NCBI GenBank assembly: GCA_903813345.2
Contig: CAIIXF020000004.1
Span: forward strand, 20,372,477 to 20,432,476
DNA from: Owenia fusiformis
Lineage: Eukaryota; Annelida; Polychaeta; Sabellida; Oweniidae
Length of the DNA: 60,000 nucleotides
Reading direction: 5' to 3'
Shown: positions 1 through 11,660 of the stretch, piece by piece
Layout: every line of letters starts with the position of its first letter
Numbering within the stretch: the first letter of the stretch is position 1
Translations under genes and position numbers: made by a program
The notes under the pieces: model-generated
What the model was told of the DNA's origin: nothing
Seen by the model: only the letters and a program-made list of their open reading frames with translations
Database searches by the model: none

Positions 1-208
1 TCAACAATGACAAGAAAGCCTGTGACCATGCTGTCAATGTGCCATGCCCTTAATTCACAAATTGTTGGACTTATTTTTGAAAATTGTATGTGATTTCCCA
101 GAAAAATGAACAGTGGGATAACATAGCCTACACATTACATATATGCAATGATATGCATATTACTTCCGTAACGATTATATAAGCTTTATGTATCATGCTT
201 GAATATAT
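1..208. other. Left flank, no gene seen
   Basis: AT-rich sequence with no convincing exon. Its last six bases (203-208, ATATAT) match the six bases immediately after the composite retrotransposon (9368-9373) and may be the target-site duplication. Confidence 0.5.
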
Positions 209-819
209 TGTAACATAGATGGTCAAGGAAAGGGAGGGGGTTAAAACTGACTCAGAAATAGGGAGAGGGTTATCACTGAATGCATATTTGCTCTTGGGGA
301 TTAATCATTCAATTTAATTGTAACTTTACATAAGACCATCCATGTCACTTCACACCTCTAGGAAACCAACTGTAATAAAGATAAGTACTTTGATCTAGTG
401 GGTTTCCTGGAGTGGTCGGAGATCTCCCCTTGCTTTGAACCCATGTTTTTATTGTATATTTGATTATTTATCCATTTGGCCCAGTGCCAGTTGGCTTCAT
501 GCCAGTTGGCCTGGTGCCAGTTGGCTATTTGCCAACCTGGCTCTTTGCCAAAAACAGGCTGTATATATATAAGAATTGTGTAGCCTCAGCGAGGTTGATT
601 TTAGAGTTGATTAGAGACAGTGTGATTTTGCAGAGTAAGATTCAGTTGTTGAGTTTTAGAGTATAATCAGTCGGTTACAACCAGGAAATTACTTAGGACA
701 TGTAAAGTTATATTAATCAATGAACAATAAAAGAAATAGAAATCAAACTAACATTTTATGTTACTGCCACTAGACGACACGAGCCACAACATTATATTTT
801 ATGACAATAATTTGTTACA
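209..819 (+). repeat. Left outer LTR (611 bp)
   Basis: It starts TGTAACA and ends TGTTACA, so the termini are perfect 7-bp inverted repeats. It contains a cluster of GCCAGTTGGC-type short palindromes at 485-555, a TATA-like TATATATAAG near 562-573 and an AATAAA at 725-731, consistent with U3, R and U5. It is identical, over the shared part, to the truncated LTR at 4232. Confidence 0.85.
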
Positions 820-820
820 T

Positions 821-838
821 TGGTGCCGTTGCCAGGAT
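821..838 (+). promoter_or_regulatory. Primer binding site
   Basis: TGGTGCCGTTGCCAGGAT lies one base after the LTR and begins with the TGG that pairs with a tRNA CCA tail. The priming tRNA was not identified. Partial copies recur at 8121 and 8741. Confidence 0.7.
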
Positions 839-906
839 TTTATAGATATATTTTCTTAAAAACGAATCTGGGAGCCTTCTGTTAGAAAGTGAACACAACT
901 CAAGAA

Positions 907-1908
907 ATGGAGGACTCGGTTATCAATACTAGGATTACCGAATTAGGAACTAAAATAAAAGTATTAACTGAAAATGAAACCAAAGAATTGAAGGAAGCAA
1001 ATGACCTATTTGAAGAATTGTACGAATTTCCTAAACAGCAGAGGATTAGGTATAACAGTATGGCCGAGGAAATCAACAGGCTGAAGATGAACAATCAGAA
1101 AATAAGAAAGTGTAATGAGCATTTCCAGAAGAGCAAACAAATTGGTATGGAGATAAAGGAGTATGACCAAGAAGTACGTAGACTCAGAATAGAACTGAAT
1201 GCCACTTTACAAAATAACAGTGGTAATGCAGGGGGTAAAGCCGTTCCATCCTCACCTAAATTTGAATCTGCTTTTACTCGCCATGATGCCAAGATGAGCA
1301 GTGAAGATGAGACATTGAATGTGAGCCCCTCTCAAAACTTGCTGGAAACTCACAATGCAATAAATGCAGACTCCGACAACTCTACAGTAGAAAGGTCCGA
1401 CACAGAGAAGGCAGGGGTGGTTCTGTTGGAAAACAGTGACACAGAGAAATATGATGTAATATCAGAAGAAAACCATGTAATGCAGGCACAAGTGCAAACT
1501 ACCCCTGTGGACACATTATATGCAACACAGAGGGGATTAGCCATAATGGCAAAGAAAACACTGAAGTCGTTTGAAGTGAAGAATCGAGTAAGAGTTAACA
1601 AACCACGTCTACGAGTCTACAAGGAAAAACGCAACAAGCCTTCGGCCCAGCTAAGCAAGAATAAGCATGTAAAACGGCTTGTTCACAAAGCTTGGTCCAC
1701 TACCAACCATGTCACAAGACTAAAACTTAAAAAGGGAGCAAACTATATGGGAGATGTTATTCCCATAACCTATGAGTGTTGGTCTTCACCAGTAGAGACC
1801 CTGGAGTCCCGTATGGCCAGAGGGTGGCATAATGCGAAAAACAAAGAACCCAACAATGGATGTGAGAAAAACGGATGTTGGATGCATGTTGAAACGATTG
1901 GACTGTAG
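907..1908 (+). CDS. Coiled-coil protein of LTR element, plus copy
   Basis: A 333-residue protein is the only sizeable reading frame in the element interior; its ATG at 907 begins 68 bases after the PBS. Residues ~1-110 are rich in E, K, L, N and I with heptad-like spacing and should form a coiled coil. Residues ~110-200 are acidic and Ser/Asp-rich. Residues ~215-285 are strongly basic (many K/R), which would suit nucleic-acid binding. The C-terminus has two Cys separated by four residues but no CCHC knuckle. The position just inside the 5' LTR suggests a gag-like role, but no gag family motif was recognised. It differs from the minus copy at one residue near the C-terminus (His versus Asn). 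Confidence 0.6.
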   Translation: MEDSVINTRITELGTKIKVLTENETKELKEANDLFEELYEFPKQQRIRYNSMAEEINRLKMNNQKIRKCNEHFQKSKQIGMEIKEYDQEVRRLRIELNATLQNNSGNAGGKAVPSSPKFESAFTRHDAKMSSEDETLNVSPSQNLLETHNAINADSDNSTVERSDTEKAGVVLLENSDTEKYDVISEENHVMQAQVQTTPVDTLYATQRGLAIMAKKTLKSFEVKNRVRVNKPRLRVYKEKRNKPSAQLSKNKHVKRLVHKAWSTTNHVTRLKLKKGANYMGDVIPITYECWSSPVETLESRMARGWHNAKNKEPNNGCEKNGCWMHVETIGL

Positions 1909-4231
1909 ATATTGGATTATATTTGAACTGACAATGTATGACTTTTGTAACTTCTGAGGCTACTTCTAATTTTTAGTTATGATTCGCCATGGGCTGAACA
2001 TTGGACCTTGTTGTTGTTGTTAGAGATTTTTCATTATGTGACAATGTGTGTAGAAGGATAACGTCAATATTACTATTGCAGAGATTTTGTGGTTTTTGTT
2101 ATTTGGATCTACTGAGTGTATTTGGATGGTATTAAGACGAAGAGGCCATTAATTATAGTGTTTTAATATTGTTGAAATGGATAACTGTTCAATAATGTGT
2201 CATAAATTGTCATTTGTGACAGGAAACACAGAATAGAATATAGAGGATAATTATGACTACTATCAAACTGTACATATTGGATATCAAGTATCTGCTTGAC
2301 TTTGACACAAATCGTAAAATGATACATCGTGTGGTTTCTATCAGCCATAAACTGTTTATTATGTGATATGTTAAGTGTGGATAAAGTGATACGGAACAAA
2401 GGATAATTAGTACTAATCAAACAGTGTTTCATACATCTCAATCATCAGTTTGATTTCAGAACATTTTTATGACTTTTACCCCAGATATTTGATAAACAAT
2501 TAGGTCATAAACTGGAAAGTTATGGGCTAACACAAGTGATATGATTAGCAATTGATAGCACCTTTAAGGACTAGATTGTTTTATGGCCATACCAAAGCAA
2601 ATATGGATGTTCAATCTATTGCTGTTTATGACCGTCACTTTTAATCACTCAAGTAGTCAAACATTACAATTTAAATTAATATTTATATTTATTTGTGGCT
2701 TTGCTGTAAGTGTATTATCCCCTGACTTATACTGGATGCTCAAACCCTTTCATCTATGCGGATCATACATTTCATTACATTTTCCTTGATAATTTGTTGT
2801 ACCTCAGGACTTAATCATCACCTGATCTACACGTGTTCAAGTAGAAGAGAATTTGGATTTATTTATTTAACTTACAGTGAATAGTTGGATCATCTCAAGT
2901 TTCTGTGGATGGTACCCAGTCAACATTAGGACAACAAAATATGAATATGTATTATATAGTATGATGGTACAAAATATTGTATGATTTGATGCTGGATTTA
3001 TATTTGCTGTGAGATTTGGATTAAATCAAGATCATTTGGATAGTACCCAGCCAGAATAGGGATAAATGGGTCATATTTATTTTGTTTAAATATTGTTGGA
3101 ATGGATAACTGTTCAACAAATGTGTCAACAAATGTCACTTCCATCAGGAATTATGATTAAAATATTCGAATCACGGATCATTGGATTATAATAGACAAGT
3201 TTAAGCACATTATGGAGGAATACTGCAAGGCTGTTATAAAAGGAGACATCTATGGAGTGTTATGTTTTGGCAAAAATGCTGGAGGTGATGTCATTTTTCC
3301 TACAAATTATAATCATTGATGTGTCACATGAGGATGAATTTTGGACTTGTTGGAAGAGACTGTGTCTTTTTACCTTTATCTCATATTTTAGATAAGTATA
3401 GCTTGGTTAAAGTTCTGTCAAGTGGCTTCTTGTTGCAATCTTGAATGTAGTGATATTGAAAGACAAAGATTCATTATTCTTTCCATGTAATGTAAAGGCT
3501 GTTTGTAAACTATGATGATATTATGAATATAGGCTAAGTGACCCTTGAGTATATGAGGCCAAGAGAGCCTAGAGTATATGAGGCCAAGAGAGCCTTTGTT
3601 TTTAGTAGATAAGGCCAAGAGAGCCTGTAGTTTAAGTAGATAAGGCCAAGAGAGCCTGTTGCTTTTAAGTGTATTACTATTAGGGTCAAGGGATCCTTCG
3701 ATTTATGTGTGACGGCTGGAAAAGCCAGTAGTTTTTATGAATATGGTCAATAGAGCCTTGGTATTTATGTTTAAAAGTTTTGAGAGCCTTTAAATTGATA
3801 TGGGTTAGAACAGTGTAAGCAGTCATAGGTTTGACTGATAGAAGCATTTTGACTATTTCCAAGCTATACACTATTTATGATATATTTTTATGACTATTCC
3901 TACAGCTTTTTGTTGAGTCACTCAAAATTTGTTGTTAACGCAATATGGATTGCATATAGTATGGGTTGACAAGGTGATCCAGTTGTGTCTGTAGGATTTA
4001 TTTGCCTAAATGTCTGATTGCCAAATGCAATTAGGATGCTCAAGGTCAGTCAATGGTATTGAATAATTATATTATAATGTTGGGAATTTAATTTTGCATT
4101 TAGTGGTATAGTTTGGTCAATTGATCCACTGTTGTTTATTTTTAAGTACATAAGTATATTTATAACAGCAAGTATACTGCATTATATACCTTATTTTATT
4201 TGGGACAAATAATTACAAAGTAGGGGGAGAA
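1909..4231 (+). other. Non-coding interior of LTR element, plus copy
   Basis: No substantial ORF. A block with GGATAACTGTTCAA is repeated (2171-2215 and 3090-3140). Four tandem units containing GGCCAAGAGAGCC occur at 3550-3660. The purine tract AGTAGGGGGAGAA directly before 4232 is the likely polypurine tract. Confidence 0.65.
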
Positions 4232-4653
4232 TGTAACATAGATGGTCAAGGAAAGGGAGGGGGTTAAAACTGACTCAGAAATAGGGAGAGGGTTATCACT
4301 GAATGCATATTTGCTCTTGGGGATTAATCATTCAATTTAATTGTAACTTTACATAAGACCATCCATGTCACTTCACACCTCTAGGAAACCAACTGTAATA
4401 AAGATAAGTACTTTGATCTAGTGGGTTTCCTGGAGTGGTCGGAGATCTCCCCTTGCTTTGAACCCATGTTTTTATTGTATATTTGATTATTTATCCATTT
4501 GGCCCAGTGCCAGTTGGCTTCATGCCAGTTGGCCTGGTGCCAGTTGGCTATTTGCCAACCTGGCTCTTTGCCAAAAACAGGCTGTATATATATAAGAATT
4601 GTGTAGCCTCAGCGAGGTTGATTTTAGAGTTGATTAGAGACAGTGTGATTTTG
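4232..4653 (+). repeat. Truncated LTR at the palindrome axis
   Basis: The first ~422 bp of the LTR, identical to the left LTR, break off in the TGTGATTTTG motif. Five untemplated bases follow, and then the interior resumes on the opposite strand. It lies at the tail-to-tail axis of the composite. Confidence 0.8.
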
Positions 4654-4658
4654 GCAAT

Positions 4659-7600
4659 TACTTTGTAATTATTTGTCCCAAATAAAATAAGGTATATAAT
4701 GCAGTATACTTGCTGTTATAAATATACTTATGTACTTAAAAATAAACAACAGTGGATCAATTGACCAAACTATACCACTAAATGCAAACTTAAATTCCCA
4801 ACATTATAATATAATTATTCAATACCATTGACTGACCTTGAGCATCCTAATTAATTAAAAAAGTTTGTTTTTTTTCTTCTTTTGAAACTTCTCAAAATGC
4901 TTTTGCTAGAATGCCTGTCTAATACTAAGCATAGAAACCACACTATCATCCAAGCACCCAATTACATTTAACCAAAGCTGCATTTGGCAATCAGACATTT
5001 AGGCAAATAAATCCTACAGACACAACTGGATCACCTTGTCAACCCATACTATATGCAATCCATATTGCGTTAACAACAAATTTTGAGTGACTCAACAAAA
5101 AGCTGTAGGAATAGTCATAAAAATATATCATAAATAGTGTATAGCTTGGAAATAGTCAAAATGCTTCTATCAGTCAAACCTATGACTGCTTACACTGTTC
5201 TAACCCATATCAATTTAAAGGCTCTCAAAACTTTTAAACATAAATACCAAGGCTCTATTGACCATATTCATAAAAACTACTGGCTTTTCCAGCCGTCACA
5301 CATAAATCGAAGGATCCCTTGACCCTAATAGTAATACACTTAAAAGCAACAGGCTCTCTTGGCCTTATCTACTTAAACTACAGGCTCTCTTGGCCTTATC
5401 TACTAAAAACAAAGGCTCTCTTGGCCTCATATACTCTAGGCTCTCTTGGCCTCATATACTCAAGGGTCACTTAGCCTATATTCATAATATCATCATAGTT
5501 TACAAACAGCCTTTACATTACATGGAAAGAATAATGAATCTTTGTCTTTCAATATCACTACATTCAAGATTGCAACAAGAAGCCACTTGACAGAACTTTA
5601 ACCAAGCTATACTTATCTAAAATATGAGATAAAGGTAAAAAGACACAGTCTCTTCCAACAAGTCCAAAATTCATCCTCATGTGACACATCAATGATTATA
5701 ATTTGTAGGAAAAATGACATCACCTCCAGCATTTTTGCCAAAACATAACACTCCATAGATGTCTCCTTTTATAACAGCCTTGCAGTATTCCTCCATAATG
5801 TGCTTAAACTTGTCTATTATAATCCAATGATCCGTGATTCGAATATTTTAATCATAATTCCTGATGGAAGTGACATTTGTTGACACATTTGTTGAACAGT
5901 TATCCATTCCAACAATATTTAAACAAAATAAATATGACCCATTTATCCCTATTCTGGCTGGGTACTATCCAAATGATCTTGATTTAATCCAAATCTCACA
6001 GCAAATATAAATCCAGCATCAAATCATACAATATTTTGTACCATCATACTATATAATACATATTCATATTTTGTTGTCCTAATGTTGACTGGGTACCATC
6101 CACAGAAACTTGAGATAATCCAACTATTCACTGTAAGTTAAATAAATAAATCCAAATTCTCTTCTACTTGAACACGTGTAGATCAGGTGATGATTAAGTC
6201 CTGAGGTACAACAAATTATCAAGGAAAATGTAATGAAATGTATGATCCGCATAGATGAAAGGGTTTGAGCATCCAGTATAAGTCAGGGGATAATACACTT
6301 ACAGCAAAGCCACAAATAAATATAAATATTAATTTAAATTGTAATGTTTGACTACTTGAGTGATTAAAAGTGACGGTCATAAACAGCAATAGATTGAACA
6401 TCCATATTTGCTTTGGTATGGCCATAAAACAATCTAGTCCTTAAAGGTGCTATCAATTGCTAATCATATCACTTGTGTTAGCCCATAACTTTCCAGTTTA
6501 TGACCTAATTGTTTATCAAATATCTGGGGTAAAAGTCATAAAAATGTTCTGAAATCAAACTGATGATTGAGATGTATGAAACACTGTTTGATTAGTACTA
6601 ATTATCCTTTGTTCCGTATCACTTTATCCACACTTAACATATCACATAATAAACAGTTTATGGCTGATAGAAACCACACGATGTATCATTTTACGATTTG
6701 TGTCAAAGTCAAGCAGATACTTGATATCCAATATGTACAGTTTGATAGTAGTCATAATTATCCTCTATATTCTATTCTGTGTTTCCTGTCACAAATGACA
6801 ATTTATGACACATTATTGAACAGTTATCCATTTCAACAATATTAAAACACTATAATTAATGGCCTCTTCGTCTTAATACCATCCAAATACACTCAGTAGA
6901 TCCAAATAACAAAAACCACAAAATCTCTGCAATAGTAATATTGACGTTATCCTTCTACACACATTGTCACATAATGAAAAATCTCTAACAACAACAACAA
7001 GGTCCAATGTTCAGCCCATGGCGAATCATAACTAAAAATTAGAAGTAGCCTCAGAAGTTACAAAAGTCATACATTGTCAGTTCAAATATAATCCAATATC
7101 TACAGTCCAATCGTTTCAACATTCATCCAACATCCGTTTTTCTCACATCCATTGTTGGGTTCTTTGTTTTTCGCATTATGCCACCCTCTGGCCATACGGG
7201 ACTCCAGGGTCTCTACTGGTGAAGACCAACACTCATAGGTTATGGGAATAACATCTCCCATATAGTTTGCTCCCTTTTTAAGTTTTAGTCTTGTGACATG
7301 GTTGGTAGTGGACCAAGCTTTGTGAACAAGCCGTTTTACATGCTTATTCTTGCTTAGCTGGGCCGAAGGCTTGTTGCGTTTTTCCTTGTAGACTCGTAGA
7401 CGTGGTTTGTTAACTCTTACTCGATTCTTCACTTCAAACGACTTCAGTGTTTTCTTTGCCATTATGGCTAATCCCCTCTGTGTTGCATATAATGTGTCCA
7501 CAGGGGTAGTTTGCACTTGTGCCTGCATTACATGGTTTTCTTCTGATATAACATCATATTTCTCTGTGTCACTGTTTTCCAACAGAACCACCCCTGCCTT

Positions 7601-8116
7601 CTCTGTGTCGGACCTTTCTACTGTAGAGTTGTCGGAGTCTGCATTTATTGCATTGTGAGTTTCCAGCAAGTTTTGAGAGGGGCTCACATTCAATGTCTCA
7701 TCTTCACTGCTCATCTTGGCATCATGGCGAGTAAAAGCAGATTCAAATTTAGGTGAGGATGGAACGGCTTTACCCCCTGCATTACCACTGTTATTTTGTA
7801 AAGTGGCATTCAGTTCTATTCTGAGTCTACGTACTTCTTGGTCATACTCCTTTATCTCCATACCAATTTGTTTGCTCTTCTGGAAATGCTCATTACACTT
7901 TCTTATTTTCTGATTGTTCATCTTCAGCCTGTTGATTTCCTCGGCCATACTGTTATACCTAATCCTCTGCTGTTTAGGAAATTCGTACAATTCTTCAAAT
8001 AGGTCATTTGCTTCCTTCAATTCTTTGGTTTCATTTTCAGTTAATACTTTTATTTTAGTTCCTAATTCGGTAATCCTAGTATTGATAACCGAGTCCTCCA
8101 TTTCTTGAGTTGTGTT
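4659..8116 (-). mobile_element. Inverted second copy of the LTR interior
   Basis: Reverse complement of about 892-4222. It carries an extra AT-rich ~127-bp segment at 4853-4979 and a handful of substitutions, so it derives from a different genomic copy or has changed since. It stops just short of the polypurine tract and of the leader, so it lacks both of its own LTR junctions. Confidence 0.85.
7100..8101 (-). CDS. Coiled-coil protein of LTR element, minus copy
   Basis: A second, intact 333-residue copy of the protein at 907-1908, one residue different (Asn for His near the C-terminus). With no disabling change in either copy, the duplication is recent or the frame is under selection. Its leader is joined at 8114-8117 to a stray LTR end, so its transcription would depend on the inverted LTR at 8756-9367 reading leftwards. 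Confidence 0.6.
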   Translation of the reverse strand: MEDSVINTRITELGTKIKVLTENETKELKEANDLFEELYEFPKQQRIRYNSMAEEINRLKMNNQKIRKCNEHFQKSKQIGMEIKEYDQEVRRLRIELNATLQNNSGNAGGKAVPSSPKFESAFTRHDAKMSSEDETLNVSPSQNLLETHNAINADSDNSTVERSDTEKAGVVLLENSDTEKYDVISEENHVMQAQVQTTPVDTLYATQRGLAIMAKKTLKSFEVKNRVRVNKPRLRVYKEKRNKPSAQLSKNKHVKRLVHKAWSTTNHVTRLKLKKGANYMGDVIPITYECWSSPVETLESRMARGWHNAKNKEPNNGCEKNGCWMNVETIGL

Positions 8117-8140
8117 ACATTGGTGCCGTTGCCAGGATTT

Positions 8141-8739
8141 TCAAGGAAAGGAAGGGGGTTAAAACTGACTCAGAAATAGGGAGAGGGTTATCACTGAAAT
8201 GCATATTTGCTCTTGGGGATTAATCATTCAATTTAATTGTAACTTTACATAAGACCATCCATGTCACTTCACACCTCTAGGAAACCAACTGTAATAAAGA
8301 TAAGTACTTTGAGCTAGTGGGTTTCCTGGAGTGGTCGGAGGTCTCCCCTTGCTTTGAACCCATGTTTTTATTGTATATTCGATTATTTATCCATTTGGCC
8401 CAGTGCCAGTTGGCTTTATGCCCAGTTGGCCTGGTGCCAGTTGGCTATTTGCCAACCTGGCTCTTTGCCAAAAACAGGCTGTATATAAATAAGAATTGTG
8501 TAGCCTCAGTGAGGTTGATTTTAGAGTTGATTAGAGACAGTGTGATTTTGCAGAGTAAGATTCAGTTGTTGAGTTTTAGAGTATAATCAGTCGGTTACAA
8601 CCAGGAAATTACTTAGGACATGTAAAGTTATATTAATCAATGAACAATAAAAGAAATAGAAATCAAACTAACATTTTATGTTACTGCCACTAGACGACAC
8701 GAGCCACAACATTATATTTTATGACAATAATTTGTTACA
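8141..8739 (+). repeat. Second-lineage LTR, 5' end missing
   Basis: Lacks the first 14 bp (TGTAACATAGATGG). It differs from the LTRs at 209 and 4232 by roughly ten substitutions and small insertions (for example TGCCCAGTTGG instead of TGCCAGTTGG), so it came from another family member. It is followed by PBS bases and then, within CCAA microhomology, by the oppositely oriented LTR. Confidence 0.8.
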
Positions 8740-8755
8740 TTGGTGCCGTTGCCAA

Positions 8756-9367
8756 TGTAACAAATTATTGTCATAAAATATAATGTTGTGGCTCGTGTCG
8801 TCTAGTGGCAGTAACATAAAATGTTAGTTTGATTTCTATTTCTTTTATTGTTCATTGATTAATATAACTTTACATGTCCTAAGTAATTTCCTGGTTGTAA
8901 CCGACTGATTATACTCTAAAACTCAACAACTGAATCTTACTCTGCAAAATCACACTGTCTCTAATCAACTCTAAAATCAACTTCGCTGAGGCTACACAAT
9001 TCTTATATATATACAGCCTGTTTTTGGCAAAGAGCCAGGTTGGCAAATAGCCAACTGGCACCAGGCCAACTGGGCATGAAGCCAACTGGCACTGGGCCAA
9101 ATGGATAAATAATCAAATATACAATAAAAACATGGGTTCAAAGCAAGGGGAGATCTCCGACCACTCCAGGAAACCCACTAGATCAAAGTACTTATCTTTA
9201 TTACAGTTGGTTTCCTAGAGGTGTGAAGTGACATGGATGGTCTTATGTAAAGTTACAATTAAATTGAATGATTAATCCCCAAGAGCAAATATGCATTCAG
9301 TGATAACCCTCTCCCTATTTCTGAGTCAGTTTTAACCCCCTCCCTTTCCTTGACCATCTATGTTACA
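8756..9367 (-). repeat. Right outer LTR, inverted (612 bp)
   Basis: A full-length LTR on the minus strand. It shares some variants with the 8141 LTR and others with the 209 LTR, so it is a third distinct template. Its U3 terminus forms the right edge of the composite and is followed by ATATAT. Confidence 0.85.
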
Positions 9368-9420
9368 ATATATCCCAGCGCCGCCAGTAGGGCTCAGTAG
9401 AATTTGCTGTTGACGGTACC

Positions 9421-9885
9421 AGCATCCGACTGACAAAACATTCATATTGGGCAATCCAGGTAACAGAGTTTGAACATTGTTATTTAGCTCCAAACTTATT
9501 ATCTCATGTATATTTCCAGTGGAATGATAGATTTATATGGACTGATTAGTGCACTTTCCTCAAAAACTTTTGAAAACTCTGACTATTCAATATTAAAATA
9601 GCCTATATTAAAGCCGGTTTCTGCGGATTAGGAATTTATTGCGTTTTCTCAATGGAAGATTAATATTAAAAGGCTCGCACAGGTCTAAATAGGGGGCTGT
9701 TGCTGGAAAACTTTGGAGGAAGTGTCATGTATAACAGTATAACATTAAGGATAGTACAGCTAAGGTAGCATCTGATAAATATTGAAAAATCCCGCGCACG
9801 CTGTAAAACATTTTTGATTGGACAAATGAATAAATAAACAATATCACACTAAGATTAGTTGTTATAGAGTGAAACGCAGTTGACG
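9421..9885. repeat. Dispersed repeat, copy without insertion
   Basis: Starts near AGCATCCGACTGACAAAACA. It is matched with ~85-90% identity by eye at 30215-31553, where a 915-bp transposon splits the repeat. This copy therefore records the empty site (around 9775-9790). The family has no recognised coding capacity. Confidence 0.7.
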
Positions 9886-9995
9886 AAATATATATATAAA
9901 GGACAAAGCTTGCATTCGCAGATACAACTATCGGCTTCCGTCTCCCGGGTTGACCTAAAATGAACACGTCATTTTGGGGTTGAGAAAACGAATAA

Positions 9996-11660
9996 CACCT
10001 TAGTCGGCGAAAAGTGATTTGTGATCGCATGATTTTTTATGTCACTGAGATTGCCATCAAACAGCCGGAAGCTACAGCGTGTTCAGACCTGTTCCCTATT
10101 CTGCAGGGGGTCCATCAAGGTGGGGTGCTCTCCATGATTTTCTATCAGTTATATATGGCAGATCTCATTGTTGAAATGTCTAACCTTAATATTGGTGCTT
10201 CTATAGGCCATATTAATTGTGTATGTCCAAGCTATGCAGATGATACATGTATAATCTCGAATTCTTTTGAAAGTATGCAAACCCTGCTTAACACCTTCAC
10301 TAGACATAGTTACAAATGGCGATATAGCATTCATCCTAAAAAATGTTCATACTTGGTATTTAATGAAAAAATAGAGCTGGGTGCTGCACAACGATTAAAA
10401 ATTGGAGGTGTACAAATATCAAGATCAGAGTCCCTAACTCATCTGGGAATACCTCTTTCTACAAATAAATGTATCACTAATTATGTAGATGAACGTTGCA
10501 ATAAAGGTTTGAGGCAGTATTACTGCCAACTAGCAATAGGTAATCGCTGTGGGGGGCTTACTCCAATATCAGCCTCAAACCTATATAAGACATTCTCTAT
10601 TCCAAGTATGCTGTACGCAGCACCAATTATCAATTATCAGGATGGTGATATAGTTAAATTAGAAAATACTCAAAAAGATATTGGAAAACGTATACAATAT
10701 ATATCAAAAAATGCTAGTAATCCTCTGTCGTCCACAACATTAGGATGGCTAGATGTCGATCTGTACATTGATTTTTTAAGCCTGAGATTTCTTTGGAGCT
10801 TACTGAAGCTACCGTTTACAAATGCTTATAAAGCGATCTGTGTTTATCGCATATTCTACCTGTGGAATGTAGAAAATCAATGTAACATATTTTCACCCAT
10901 AAAAGCAAGGCTTCAACGTGTAGAGACATATGGCCTAAGGGTCGATGTGCATGACATTTTATATGGCAACTCTGATATTAGTAAATATGCATGGAAACGG
11001 ATGGTTCAGTCAAAAGTCTCAGATGTTCAACTCCAGAGAACATATACAAAAAGCCTTATGTACAGTGGTTTAAATCACTTTCGTAAATTGAACTTTAATA
11101 CACTGAAACCTAATATTTGGTGGTGTGTGGCACAGCAATTTCCAAGCGCCATGGCTTCTTGTATTATAATGTTCAAACTGTTAACTGGGGAACATATGCT
11201 CAATAGTAAATATCGTGGAGGAGATAACAAATCCAAATTATGTACAATGTGTGACTCATATGAGACAGAAACAGTAGAACATTTCTTATTCTACTGTAAA
11301 GCTGAATGCTACATTCCAGCCAGAGAGAAACTGGCCAAATTCTGCACTGAACTGAAAGTGAGATTTGATTGTGACACAATCCTTGGCATTAATGATACAA
11401 ATGATCAACATACTATGTTGAAGTTGAAACATGTTGCAGAATTAGTCAAAATCAACTATAATCTCAGAGCTGTGAAAATAGATAACACTGTCTGACTCTG
11501 AGACACACATATATATATATATATATTATATACAAACATCTTGTAAATAGGTTGTCTGTCCATATGTTAATTTTATTATATTTGATGTAATTGCATATAA
11601 ATAATATGTATCTCCTAATTAAATTAGGGCAATAAAGCTATACATACATACATACATACA
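9996..11660 (+). mobile_element. 5'-truncated non-LTR retrotransposon (LINE)
   Basis: The reverse transcriptase frame is open from 9996 to 11495 and is followed by a short 3' UTR with a TA microsatellite (11505-11525) and a terminal tail of TACA repeats (11641-11660). The missing 5' half (endonuclease and early RT blocks) is typical of incomplete target-primed reverse transcription. The exact 5' break is not visible. Confidence 0.75.
10014..11495 (+). pseudogene. LINE reverse transcriptase, C-terminal fragment
   Basis: About 490 residues. Residues 31-40 (QGVHQGGVLS) are the conserved block before the active site. YADD at 74-77 is the catalytic aspartate pair. KKCSYLVF at ~109-116 matches the following RT block. 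The C-terminal part ends with a C-x2-C-x9-H-x4-C knuckle (Cys410, Cys413, His423, Cys428) inside ETVEHFLFYC, as in many Jockey/CR1/RTE-like LINEs. The frame contains no stop, so the insertion is fairly young, but the absent fingers domain and endonuclease make it inactive. The first codon in frame is GTG; an ATG follows at 10029. No start is needed for a truncated copy. Confidence 0.8.

Larger units (their letters stand above)
209..9367. mobile_element. Composite inverted non-autonomous LTR retrotransposon
   Basis: The structure, read left to right, is: LTR(+) 209-819; interior(+) 820-4231; truncated LTR(+) 4232-4653; 5-nt filler 4654-4658; interior(-) 4659-8116; a short LTR-end/PBS/leader piece(+) 8114-8141; LTR(+) lacking its first 14 bp 8141-8739; PBS remnant 8740-8755; LTR(-) 8756-9367. 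Both outer edges are U3 ends (TGTAACA on the left, TGTTACA on the right). ATATAT flanks both sides (203-208, 9368-9373). The two interiors are nearly identical but differ by a ~127-bp segment (4853-4979) present only in the minus copy and by a few single-base changes. No reverse transcriptase, protease or integrase is encoded, so the family must be mobilised in trans. The joints show 1-4 nt of microhomology, as expected of template switching. An assembly chimera is the main alternative. Confidence 0.8.

Noticed and set aside
2583-2789. Possible envelope-like hydrophobic frame in the LTR element
   Set aside because: Only 68 codons, no motifs, and an equal frame in the inverted copy merely reflects duplication.
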